Shown here: positions 28,851 to 36,425 of the stretch, in pieces
Numbering within the stretch: the first letter of the stretch is position 1
Layout of the letters: every line of letters begins with the position of its first letter
Assembly: GCA_043809645.1 (NCBI GenBank)
Contig: JBDROX010000008.1
Span: 1-50,548, forward strand
Source: JBDROX01 sp043809645
GTDB lineage: Bacteria > Patescibacteriota > Patescibacteriia > Magasanikbacterales > UBA922
Length of the DNA: 50,548 nt
Direction: 5' to 3'
Notes under the pieces: generated by a model
Seen by the model: only the letters and a program-made list of their open reading frames with translations
The model's database searches: none
What the model was told of the DNA's origin: nothing
Translations under genes and position numbers: made by a program

Positions 28851-28869
28851 TTTTTTTTGATATAACTAT

Positions 28870-30702
28870 ATGTGTGGAATAGTAGGATACATTGGAAAAA
28901 AAGAGGCACTCCCAATTCTTCTTCAGGGACTCCGTCGTCTCGAATATAGAGGATATGATAGCGCTGGAGTTGGTATTCTTCACGATGGAAAAGTTGAGAG
29001 GATTCGAAGTGTTGGTAAAATCGAGAACCTTACTGAAAAGACAAAAAATCATAGCCTTCCTGGAACTATTGGTATTGCGCATACCAGATGGGCAACGCAT
29101 GGTGGTGTGACAGAGGAGAATGCTCACCCTCACGTAGATTCCAGTGGAAAACTCGTTATTGTGCACAATGGAATAATTGAAAATTATCGAGAACTCAAAG
29201 AACTGCTCGGAACAGCTCATAATATAAAAGAATTTCACTCAGAGACAGACTCTGAAATTTTAGCTAAACTTATAGGTGCCCATTACACCGGTGATTTGCG
29301 AAAGGCAGTCGAGGATGCGCTTTCTCATGTTCGTGGGACGTATGGGCTTGTCGCTTTGCATGCAGATCATCCAGATTGCATCGTTGCAGCTAGGATGGGA
29401 AGTCCACTTGTTATCGGTATTGGTGAAGACGAGTACTTTATTGCTAGTGATGCAACTCCAATGCTCCAATATACAAAGAAAGTGGTATTCCTTGACGACG
29501 GAGAAATTGCAGAAGTCTGCCGTGATCATATTGAAACGTATAATCTAAAAGATGAGGCTGTAACAAAATGTGTAGAGGAAATAGAGTGGGATGACGAGCA
29601 AGCAGAAAAGCAGGGCTATGAACATTTCATGTTAAAAGAAATTCATGATCAGCCACGTGTTTTTGAAGATGCGATTCGTGGTCGATACAATCCAGAAGAA
29701 GGAACTGCTCACTTGGGTGGATTGAATATGTCGATAGATGAGATGCGAAGTGTTCGCAGAATTGTCCTCTTGGCATGTGGTACAGCAAGCTACGCTGCTA
29801 TGGTTGGGAAGTTTGCCTTCGAACGTCTGGCAGGAATTCCAACAGAGGTAGACGTGGGAAGTGAATTTCGTTATCGTGATCCAATTATTGATAAGCACAC
29901 ACTTGTATTTGGGGTTTCTCAGTCCGGAGAAACAGCGGATACACTTGCAGCACTCCGAGAGGCAAAACGTAAGGGAGCCTTTGTTCGCGGTATTGTGAAT
30001 GTTGTGGGATCAACTATTGCTCGCGAAACAGATGGTGGAACATATATGCATGCAGGCCCAGAGCTTGCTGTCGCTTCGACTAAGGCATACACAAATATGC
30101 TTGCAATACTCCTCTTATATGCGCTTGAATTTGGTAGACTAAATAGAATTACAGTTGCCACAGGACAGAGACTGCTCAATGCGCTTTTGGAAATTCCAGG
30201 TAAAATGAAGATGATTATTGAAAAATCTGATGAAATAAAAAAAGTGGCAGAAAAATATAAAGATTATGAACATTTTCTTTTTCTAGGGCGTGGTATAAAT
30301 TTTCCAGTAGCACTGGAGGGGTCGCACAAGCTCAAAGAAATTTCATACATACATAGCGAAGCCTATCCGGCAGGTGAGATGAAGCATGGTGTCAACGCAC
30401 TGCTTTGCAAAGAATTTCCAGTACTTGGAGTAATGACAAAAAATCAACTTTATGACAAAATGAGGAGTAATATTGAGGAAGTGAGAGCACGCGATTCAAA
30501 AGTTCTTCTGATCGCCACAGAGGGGGACGAGCACGCAGCTGAGCTTGGAGATGATGTAATCTACGTGCCAAATACTATGGAGCTCCTCGAGCCACTCCTC
30601 AACACGCTTCCATTGCAGCTTTTCGCTTATCATATAGCTGTTCTTCTTGGAAAAGATGTCGACCGTCCTAGGAATCTTGCGAAGTCAGTAACAGTAGAAT
30701 AA
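28870..30702 (+). CDS. glmS: glucosamine-6-phosphate synthase
   Basis: GlmS makes glucosamine-6-phosphate from fructose-6-phosphate and glutamine. The 610-residue protein starts MCGIVGYIG, with the N-terminal nucleophile Cys2 of the glutaminase domain; HTRWATHGGVTEENAHPH follows near residues 73-90 and HNGIIENYREL near residue 98. Two SIS sugar-isomerase domains fill the rest, with LACGTASYAAMVGKFAFE near residue 300, a segment containing SQSGETADTLAALREAKRKG near residues 350-370, and the family end LAKSVTVE. It is the third step of the operon and is followed after five bases by a HAD gene. Confidence 0.97.
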   Translation: MCGIVGYIGKKEALPILLQGLRRLEYRGYDSAGVGILHDGKVERIRSVGKIENLTEKTKNHSLPGTIGIAHTRWATHGGVTEENAHPHVDSSGKLVIVHNGIIENYRELKELLGTAHNIKEFHSETDSEILAKLIGAHYTGDLRKAVEDALSHVRGTYGLVALHADHPDCIVAARMGSPLVIGIGEDEYFIASDATPMLQYTKKVVFLDDGEIAEVCRDHIETYNLKDEAVTKCVEEIEWDDEQAEKQGYEHFMLKEIHDQPRVFEDAIRGRYNPEEGTAHLGGLNMSIDEMRSVRRIVLLACGTASYAAMVGKFAFERLAGIPTEVDVGSEFRYRDPIIDKHTLVFGVSQSGETADTLAALREAKRKGAFVRGIVNVVGSTIARETDGGTYMHAGPELAVASTKAYTNMLAILLLYALEFGRLNRITVATGQRLLNALLEIPGKMKMIIEKSDEIKKVAEKYKDYEHFLFLGRGINFPVALEGSHKLKEISYIHSEAYPAGEMKHGVNALLCKEFPVLGVMTKNQLYDKMRSNIEEVRARDSKVLLIATEGDEHAAELGDDVIYVPNTMELLEPLLNTLPLQLFAYHIAVLLGKDVDRPRNLAKSVTVE

Positions 30703-30707
30703 ATATT

Positions 30708-31373
30708 ATGGATACTCAGTATAAAGCAATTATTTTTGACATGGATGGTCTGCTCATCGACAGTATGCAGTATTGGGTTGATTGTGATCAGGAATGGTTT
30801 GGCTCGTTTGGTAGGGAAGTAACACCAGAACTTATCAAATTTTTGTCCGGAAGAACAATTAGGGAAAACATGGAATGGATGAAGCAAGAATTTGCGCTCG
30901 AAGAATCAGTTGAATGGCTCATGCAGAAAAGAAATAAGATGACTGAAAGCATCTACACGCAGAAGACGCAGCCAATGCCAGGTGTTGAGCATTTGGTCCA
31001 GTCTATCTCCACAAGTTCCATCAAGCAGGCCATTGCCTCTGGCTCTTCTAAAGAGAGAATTCAGACAATAATAGATCGTTTTTCCTGGAATGATTATTTT
31101 GATTTTTGTCTCTCTGCAGAAGAAGTTGGTGATAGGGGAAAGCCTGAGCCAGATGTTTTTTTGAAAGCTGCCAAGAAGCTAGGTGTAGATCCTGCGCGCT
31201 GTGTTGTTTTCGAAGATGCAGAGAATGGCGTTGTCGCTGCAAAGCGGGCCGGCATGGCGTGCGTAGCAGTGCCAGATAAAAGGTGGAGTGTTGGAGACTT
31301 TTCCAGGGCAGATCTCATTGCAGATTCACTTGAGGACACAAGACTCAGTGATTATATTCATATTGATATATGA
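30708..31373 (+). CDS. HAD hydrolase of the beta-phosphoglucomutase type
   Basis: The 221-residue protein belongs to the HAD subfamily with an alpha-helical cap: IIFDMDGLLIDSMQYW at residues 8-23, AIASGSSKERIQ near residue 105, then GKPEPDVFLKAAKKLGVDPARC near residues 143-164 and VFEDAENGVVAAKRAGM near residues 166-182. The family includes sugar-phosphate phosphatases and beta-phosphoglucomutase. It lies between glmS and yvcK and overlaps the latter by four bases. No separate phosphoglucosamine or GlcNAc-phosphate mutase is visible here, and whether this protein has any such role is speculation. Confidence 0.87.
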   Translation: MDTQYKAIIFDMDGLLIDSMQYWVDCDQEWFGSFGREVTPELIKFLSGRTIRENMEWMKQEFALEESVEWLMQKRNKMTESIYTQKTQPMPGVEHLVQSISTSSIKQAIASGSSKERIQTIIDRFSWNDYFDFCLSAEEVGDRGKPEPDVFLKAAKKLGVDPARCVVFEDAENGVVAAKRAGMACVAVPDKRWSVGDFSRADLIADSLEDTRLSDYIHIDI

Positions 31374-32323
31374 CAAAAAAAGTAGTCGTTATAAGTGGGG
31401 GAAATGGAAGTTTTATTTCCATTAATGCCCTGAAACCATTTGCAGAAAAAATCAGTCTGTCAGCAGTAATCCCAATGAGTGATTCTGGTGGTTCTTCTGG
31501 ACGGCTTCGTGAAGAATTTGGAGTGCTTCCAGCTGGTGACATCTTACGTGCTGTGCTGGCAATGTCGAGCTATGATAGCGAGATGCTAAAGACTGTTTTT
31601 TATGGAACAAGATTTTCTGTAGAAGGAAAATTAGAGGGGCATAATTTGGGTAATCTTTTTTTAATTCTTGCAGAGCAGTATAGTGGGAGCTTCATACAGT
31701 CATTACATGCATTACATGAATCGCTCAATACTGTAGGTGAGGTATATCCTGCGTCTCTTCAGAAGACCGATCTTGTGGCAGAATTAGAAGATGGTCAGAA
31801 ATTAGTGGGTGAGCACAATATTGATAGACCAAAATTAGGACAGGCTATACGAATAAAAAAGGTACGACTCAATCCAGAAGTTCAGGTATTTCAAGAGGCA
31901 AAACAAGTGCTACTTAGTGCTGACATCATTCTGCTTGGTCCTGGAAGCTTGTACTGTAGTGTTATCGCAGGGCTTCTACCGAGTGGCGTGCAGGAGGCAA
32001 TTAATAAGAATGGAAATGCAAAGCTTGTCTATATTTCTGGGAGTGCATACGAAAAGCAAGGTGAAGTCGGGCCAAGAACAGTGTCTGAAGCAATTGAGGA
32101 GCTCGAGTTTTATCTTCCAAGGCGGCTTGATATAATAATTCATAATAATCATATTCTTTCAAAAGATGAACAGGATTTTTACTGGCAAAAAGGTTGGGGC
32201 ATTCTCGAATTTGACAGTTCTGCTGCAAGTGATAAGAGAATTATTTCTACTGATTATGAAAAAGAGTCTGGTGGATTGAGCTATAAAAAATTACACATTA
32301 TTTTAGAATCACTTATCTCATAG
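31370..32323 (+). CDS. yvcK: YvcK/GlmR-family (CofD-like) protein
   Basis: The 317-residue protein has the CofD/YvcK fold motifs: VVVISGGNGSFISINALK at residues 5-22, MSDSGGSSGRLREEFGVLPA near residues 36-55 followed by GDILRAVLAM, EGHNLGNLFL near residue 90, and ILLGPGSLYCSVIAGLLPSG near residues 185-204. In Bacillus and Listeria the homologue (YvcK, renamed GlmR) binds UDP-GlcNAc and stimulates GlmS. Its position directly in the glmU-glmS operon makes that role likely here and argues against a cofactor F420 CofD role. Confidence 0.9.
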   Translation: MTKKVVVISGGNGSFISINALKPFAEKISLSAVIPMSDSGGSSGRLREEFGVLPAGDILRAVLAMSSYDSEMLKTVFYGTRFSVEGKLEGHNLGNLFLILAEQYSGSFIQSLHALHESLNTVGEVYPASLQKTDLVAELEDGQKLVGEHNIDRPKLGQAIRIKKVRLNPEVQVFQEAKQVLLSADIILLGPGSLYCSVIAGLLPSGVQEAINKNGNAKLVYISGSAYEKQGEVGPRTVSEAIEELEFYLPRRLDIIIHNNHILSKDEQDFYWQKGWGILEFDSSAASDKRIISTDYEKESGGLSYKKLHIILESLIS

Positions 32324-32328
32324 TTTCT

Positions 32329-32685
32329 ATGGAGCTAGAAAAAAAGAACATTCCAGTCATCGGGACAAAGATAGTGGCACGCAAAGATACAGAAGAGATA
32401 GGACATGCATATCTTTATCTTATACACAACGATTTACACGATGAGCCGTACGGACTCATGGAGGATATATTTGTTGAAAAGGAACATAGGGGAAAAGGAA
32501 TTGGAACGAAGCTCGTACATGAAGTTGTTGCACAGGCGAGAGCCCACAAGTGTTATAAGCTACTCGCCCAGAGTCGATACGAGAGAGAAAAAGTTCATGG
32601 GTTATATAAAAAATTTGGATTCCAGGATCATGGGAAAAATTTTCGTATGAATCTTATTGAATCAAAGGTGGATCAGAGAGATTAA
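32329..32685 (+). CDS. GNAT acetyltransferase, GNA1-like
   Basis: The 118-residue protein is a minimal GNAT fold. The acetyl-CoA loop is FVEKEHRGKGIGTKLVHEVV near residues 49-68, preceded by YGLMEDI and followed by HKCYKLLAQS and LYKKFGFQDHG. The pattern ED-V-------RGKG-G, then CYK, then Y-K-GF also occurs in eukaryotic glucosamine-6-phosphate N-acetyltransferase (GNA1). Beside glmS and a GlmU that lacks its acetyltransferase domain, acetylation of glucosamine-6-phosphate is a strong candidate reaction, inferred from motif plus context. A remnant of another gene overlaps its 3' end. Confidence 0.75.
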   Translation: MELEKKNIPVIGTKIVARKDTEEIGHAYLYLIHNDLHDEPYGLMEDIFVEKEHRGKGIGTKLVHEVVAQARAHKCYKLLAQSRYEREKVHGLYKKFGFQDHGKNFRMNLIESKVDQRD

Positions 32686-32914
32686 GATCGTAAATAACTG
32701 GCTTGATCTAGATCGCCCTTATCTGGGAATATGCTTGGGTATGCAAGTGCTCGTTAAGGCATGCTAGGGGAATGTTATGAAATACAAGGAAGAGCAAGTT
32801 GGTTTCCGTGGAAGCCGTGGACCCTTCATTGTATCACTTACTGAAGATGGGAGAGGGGATGAGATATTTAGTGGAATTGAAGAGGTTAATTTCAATGAAA
32901 AGAGGGGAAGGTAA
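32669..32914 (+). pseudogene. remnant of a class I glutamine amidotransferase
   Basis: The frame starting at 32669 reads WIREIKIVNNWLDLDRPYLG followed by ICLGMQVLVKAC, then an in-frame TAG at 32765, then GNVMKYKEEQVGF, VSLTEDGRGDEIFSGIEEV and a TAA at 32912. GICLGMQ is the nucleophile elbow of class I glutamine amidotransferases, and the text after the stop continues the same fold. The N-terminal third and the catalytic His-Glu end are missing. It overlaps the last 17 bases of the GNAT gene. The 45-residue frame from ATG 32777 is part of this remnant. Confidence 0.7.
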
Positions 32915-32946
32915 ATATTTAATAATTTTATTGCATTGATATAGAT

Positions 32947-34089
32947 ATGAATCTATACGAATTCGAAGGGAAGCAGTTATTTGAAAAATATGGAATTGCT
33001 ACTCCAAATGGTTTTGTAGTTCGACGTAATGAAAATATTCAAGATGTTGTGAATGAATTAGGCGTACAAGATCTGGTGGTGAAGGCACAGGTATTGTCTG
33101 GGAAGAGGGGAAAGAACAGGGCAATACGCTTCTGTAGTGGTTTAGAGGAGGTTGAAAAAGCTGTCGAAGATTTATTCAAGATGGAAGTTCGCGGTCAATA
33201 TGTAGCTGCCGTGCGGATTGAGGAGAAATTGGATATTATAGAAGAGCACTATGTGTCCATGACGTATGATTCTAAAACAAAACAACCAGTGCTCATCTAC
33301 AGTTCAGAGGGAGGTATGGATATAGAAGATGTACCAGAGGACAAGATCGAAAAACATGCATTGAATGTTGCCGAAGAAAAATTGAACGTAAGTGGATATA
33401 TTGCCTTTGTCCAGAATCTATGGGATTGCTTTCTCGGAGAAGATGCCCGGCTCGTTGAAATAAATCCACTTGTGAAAACAAAAGATGGAAAGTGGTACGC
33501 TGCAGATGCAAAAGTTGCGCTGGATGAAGATGCCTTCTATCGTCATGAAGATTGGGAGTTCGAGCCGCGGACTATGATGGGGAGGCGCCCAACAGAGCTG
33601 GAGAAGGAAGTGAATAAAATCGATGAAGGAGAGGAATACTACAGAGGGACAGCTGGAAAGTATATTGAGATGGACGGAGATATCGCAATCCTCTTTTCTG
33701 GTGGTGGTGCAAGTATTGCAAACATGGATGTACTCATTAAACAAGGATTAAAGCCAGCGAATTATACAGAATATTCTGGTAACCCTCTACGCGAGAAAGT
33801 TGCCAAGCTTGCGAGGATTGTTCTCTCAAAATCAGGACTCAAAGGTCTTTGGATTGCAGGGGGTGTTGCAAATTTTACAAACATAAAAGAGACATTTCAT
33901 GGTATTGTAGATGCACTAGATGAAATAAAACCAAAGTATCCTATTGTTGTTCGCAGGGCTGGTCCATTTGAAAAGGAAGGAATGGAACTTATGAGGGAAT
34001 GTGCAGAGAGGAATGGTCTAAATATGAAATTGTTTGGGAAAGAAGTAAGCATGAGTGAGACAGCGAGTGTCCTTAAAAAAATGTATTAA
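32947..34089 (+). CDS. ATP-citrate lyase / citryl-CoA synthetase, ATP-grasp subunit
   Basis: The 380-residue protein looks like the N-terminal (SucC-like) part of ATP-citrate lyase. Starting with MNLYEFEGKQLFEKYGI, it has LVVKAQVLSGKRGKNRAI near residues 43-60, SSEGGMDIEDVPEDKI near residue 119, ARLVEINPLVKTKDG near residue 167, FSGGGASIANMD near residue 250 with NYTEYSGNP, then IAGGVANFTNIKETFHGIVD near residues 305-324 and VVRRAGPFEKEGMEL near residue 335. The last blocks match citrate-lyase SucC-like chains more closely than ordinary succinyl-CoA synthetase beta. It is the first of a three-gene set with its partners at 34321 and 35223. Confidence 0.85.
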   Translation: MNLYEFEGKQLFEKYGIATPNGFVVRRNENIQDVVNELGVQDLVVKAQVLSGKRGKNRAIRFCSGLEEVEKAVEDLFKMEVRGQYVAAVRIEEKLDIIEEHYVSMTYDSKTKQPVLIYSSEGGMDIEDVPEDKIEKHALNVAEEKLNVSGYIAFVQNLWDCFLGEDARLVEINPLVKTKDGKWYAADAKVALDEDAFYRHEDWEFEPRTMMGRRPTELEKEVNKIDEGEEYYRGTAGKYIEMDGDIAILFSGGGASIANMDVLIKQGLKPANYTEYSGNPLREKVAKLARIVLSKSGLKGLWIAGGVANFTNIKETFHGIVDALDEIKPKYPIVVRRAGPFEKEGMELMRECAERNGLNMKLFGKEVSMSETASVLKKMY

Positions 34090-34092
34090 TAT

Positions 34093-34278
34093 GTAAAGAA
34101 AAATATTAACAAAGCAAATAGGTTCACTCGGATAGTGTTTGGAATTTTCCTCGTTGGATCCTTTTTTCTCGGTGGTACGAAATGGATGGCATTAATTTTT
34201 GGCAGCCTATTCCTCGTGTCAGCGGTAACAACGTATTGCACCACCTGTGAATTTTATAAGAAGTTTATATATATGTAA
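34093..34278 (+). pseudogene. DUF2892-like membrane segment without a normal start codon
   Basis: The translation VKKNINKANRFTRIVFGIFL, then VGSFFLGGTKWMALIFGSLFL and VTTYCTTCEFYKKF, fits the DUF2892 (YgaP-type membrane) pattern of N---R--R---G, two helices and a CP-Y-like end. No ATG, GTG or TTG precedes the conserved part. The frame is in phase with the TAA of the preceding gene at 34087. Options are an ATT start near 34105, readthrough, or a decayed gene; decay is the simplest. Confidence 0.55.
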
Positions 34279-34320
34279 GTGTGAAGATTGTAAGATATTG
34301 AGTAAAAAGTAAAAAGTAAT

Positions 34321-35217
34321 ATGGCAATACTTATTAATGAAATGACAAAGGTTCTCGTTCAGGGAATTACGGGAAAAGAGGGGGAAAAGGCAACGCGGGC
34401 AATGCTTGATTATAACACACATATTGTTGGCGGGGTACGTCCTGGAAAAGCTGGAGAAAAAGTTCATGATAGGCCAGTATTTGATTCTGTAAAAGATGCG
34501 TTAGAGAGCAATCCTGATAGTACAGTCTCAGCAATCTATGTTCCACCGTTTGCTGCAAAGGCTGCTATGATGGAGGCAATTGATGCTGGGATTCCACTCA
34601 TTAGTGTTATAGTAGAGAGAGTTCCAATCAAGGATACTGCATATTGCCTTGCAGCAGCAAAAGAAAGAAATATTCGCATCATTGGCCCAAGCTCTATGGG
34701 TTTCATCGCGCCAGGTGTTGGCCGGGTCGGGGTAGTTGGCGGACCAATTGAACAGGTCGAAGAAATATATAAACCAGGATCAATTGGGATTATTTCTCGC
34801 TCTGGTGGTATGACCAATGAGATTTCTTGGCAGATCAGGAAGGCTGGTATGGGGCAGAGTACTGTGGTGCATGTTGGTGGTGACCTTCTCATGGGTACGA
34901 CGTACGCAGACCTGCTTAGAATGTTTGAGACAGATGATCAGACCAACGTCGTTGTTCTCTTTGGCGAGCATGGGGGAAGCTATGAATTTGAAATTGTTGA
35001 TTTGATAAAAAATAAAGAATTTACCAAACCACTCGCCGTGTACGTAGGTGGAAAGTTCGCGAGTACACTCCCACAAGGTATGAATATTGGTCATGCAGGA
35101 GCTATTGTTGCTCGCGGACAGAGTGCAGAGGATAAAGAAAAGGCCTTGTCTGAGGTCGGTGTCATGATTGCTGGTGATTATGAGGAGCTTGCTTCACTTG
35201 TAAATCCTTTTAAATAA
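34321..35217 (+). CDS. ATP-citrate lyase / citryl-CoA synthetase, SucD-like subunit
   Basis: The 298-residue protein is a CoA-ligase alpha chain. VLVQGITGKEGEKATRAMLDYN near residues 11-32 is the CoA-binding Rossmann start. Later blocks are SAIYVPPFAAKAAMMEAID near residues 70-88, GPSSMGFIAPGVGRVG near residue 120, SIGIISRSGGMTNEISWQIR near residues 146-165 and NIGHAGAIVA near residue 256. GHAGA contains the His that is phosphorylated in this superfamily. Its length and motifs fit either SucD or the middle part of ATP-citrate lyase; the neighbours argue for the latter. It is followed after five bases by the lyase gene. Confidence 0.88.
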   Translation: MAILINEMTKVLVQGITGKEGEKATRAMLDYNTHIVGGVRPGKAGEKVHDRPVFDSVKDALESNPDSTVSAIYVPPFAAKAAMMEAIDAGIPLISVIVERVPIKDTAYCLAAAKERNIRIIGPSSMGFIAPGVGRVGVVGGPIEQVEEIYKPGSIGIISRSGGMTNEISWQIRKAGMGQSTVVHVGGDLLMGTTYADLLRMFETDDQTNVVVLFGEHGGSYEFEIVDLIKNKEFTKPLAVYVGGKFASTLPQGMNIGHAGAIVARGQSAEDKEKALSEVGVMIAGDYEELASLVNPFK

Positions 35218-35222
35218 AATAT

Positions 35223-35954
35223 ATGACGTACAAAACATCAATCACAGACATCAAGGATGGAAAAGAGATTATTCGAGGTCACATGCTCAAAGATTTAATT
35301 AAAGAAAAAAGTTTCGTTGAAACAATTTTTCTTATTCTCAAGGGTGAGATGCCAACAGAGAATGAAACCAGAATGTTAAATGCAATATTTACGGCAGCGA
35401 TAGACCATGGCCCGGGAACAGCTTCTGGCCAGGTTGCAAGGATTACTGCTAGTGCGAAGAATAGTATGCACGTGTCACTCGCAGCAGGTATTCTCGCAAT
35501 GGGGGAGAGACACGGGAGTGCTATAGAAGGAGCATCTTCTTTTTTTCAAAAAGAAATTACAAATTCAAAATTACAAATTCAAAATCTTATTAAGAAGCTT
35601 AAAGAGGAGAAAGTGAGGGTTCCGGGGTATGGACATCCATTTTTTGATCATGATGAGCGGAGTGACTTACTCTTCGCACTTGCAAAGGAGCTTGGGATTT
35701 ATGGGGATCATTGTACATTTGCAGAGTCATTTCACACAGAGCTTAATCTAGTTTCTTCAAAGAAGCTTGCGCTCAATATTGATGGGTCCATGGGGGCAAT
35801 TATTTCTGATATGGGATTTGACTGGAGAATGGCAAAGGGATTTTTCATCATTGCGCGTGTTCCTGGCCTCATAGCACATATCTATGAGGAGCAGATGAAT
35901 GACGTTGGTATTCGACGTATTCCGCAAGAAGAGGTAGAGTATATGGGAGTCTAA
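35223..35954 (+). CDS. citryl-CoA lyase-like protein (citrate synthase fold)
   Basis: The 243-residue protein matches the C-terminal citryl-CoA lyase domain of ATP-citrate lyase: DHGPGTASGQVARITASA near residues 62-79, AGILAMGERHGSAIEGASSFF near residues 88-108, VPGYGHPFFDHDERSD near residues 136-151 with the catalytic-site His, and LALNIDGSMGAIISDMGFDW near residues 183-202. It is too short for a full citrate synthase. With the two CoA-ligase-like subunits it would complete the split citrate-cleavage system. An in-frame tandem 14-base repeat encodes EITNSKLQIQ near residues 111-120. Confidence 0.83.
   Translation: MTYKTSITDIKDGKEIIRGHMLKDLIKEKSFVETIFLILKGEMPTENETRMLNAIFTAAIDHGPGTASGQVARITASAKNSMHVSLAAGILAMGERHGSAIEGASSFFQKEITNSKLQIQNLIKKLKEEKVRVPGYGHPFFDHDERSDLLFALAKELGIYGDHCTFAESFHTELNLVSSKKLALNIDGSMGAIISDMGFDWRMAKGFFIIARVPGLIAHIYEEQMNDVGIRRIPQEEVEYMGV
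35554..35581 (+). repeat. in-frame tandem repeat inside the citryl-CoA lyase-like gene
   Basis: Two perfect copies of AAATTACAAATTCA (35554-35567, 35568-35581). The unit is of the same AT-rich type as the intergenic repeats, and it falls in a variable loop of the protein. Confidence 0.8.
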
Positions 35955-35976
35955 TGTAGTAGTGTAAAAGAACGCT

Positions 35977-36420
35977 ATGGATATATTTAATTTTTCAGGG
36001 ATTCATCCAGTATTTATTGGTATTTTCTTTGTTCTTGCTTTCTTAGTTTTTTGGGCAGGGATTGTTGTACTCACTTCTCGACTGAGTAGGTGGAATAAGC
36101 TTGCGGAAGTCTATCCAGATGTGACAACGGGTGGGGATGGAGAGAAGAAGATGTTTGGGGGTGCTAGGATGAATAATATTGCGAATTATAATGGCACTAT
36201 CACGTTCGAAGCTACGAGTGCTGGATTGCGCATGAAACAGATAATTATATTTCGATTTGGTCATGAAAATCTCCTTATTCCGTGGAGTGATATAGAAGAA
36301 AAAGAATATTTGATGTCCACAATTGGTTTCCGATTTACTCGTGTGCCAAAGCTCAAAATTTTAGTGAGTAAGAAGATGGGAAATTGGATTCTTGAAAAGA
36401 AGAAACAGTGTCTCCGTTAG
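35977..36420 (+). CDS. single-helix membrane protein of unknown function
   Basis: No family is recognised. The 147-residue protein has one strong membrane helix near residues 12-33 (FIGIFFVLAFLVFWAGIVVL), followed by a soluble domain that looks beta-rich (GTITFEATSAGLRMKQIIIFRFGHENLLIPWSDIEE in short pieces) and a basic end. The last part resembles a PH-like or bPH2 domain but that is a weak impression. It lies 22 bases after the lyase gene and five before the EndoQ-like gene, so it is probably cotranscribed with both. Confidence 0.65.
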   Translation: MDIFNFSGIHPVFIGIFFVLAFLVFWAGIVVLTSRLSRWNKLAEVYPDVTTGGDGEKKMFGGARMNNIANYNGTITFEATSAGLRMKQIIIFRFGHENLLIPWSDIEEKEYLMSTIGFRFTRVPKLKILVSKKMGNWILEKKKQCLR

Positions 36421-36425
36421 ATAGT

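Noticed and set aside
31371..31373. UGA recoding as in Gracilibacteria or Absconditabacteria
   Set aside because: TGA ends the HAD gene exactly at the overlap with yvcK, and conserved proteins contain no in-frame TGA.
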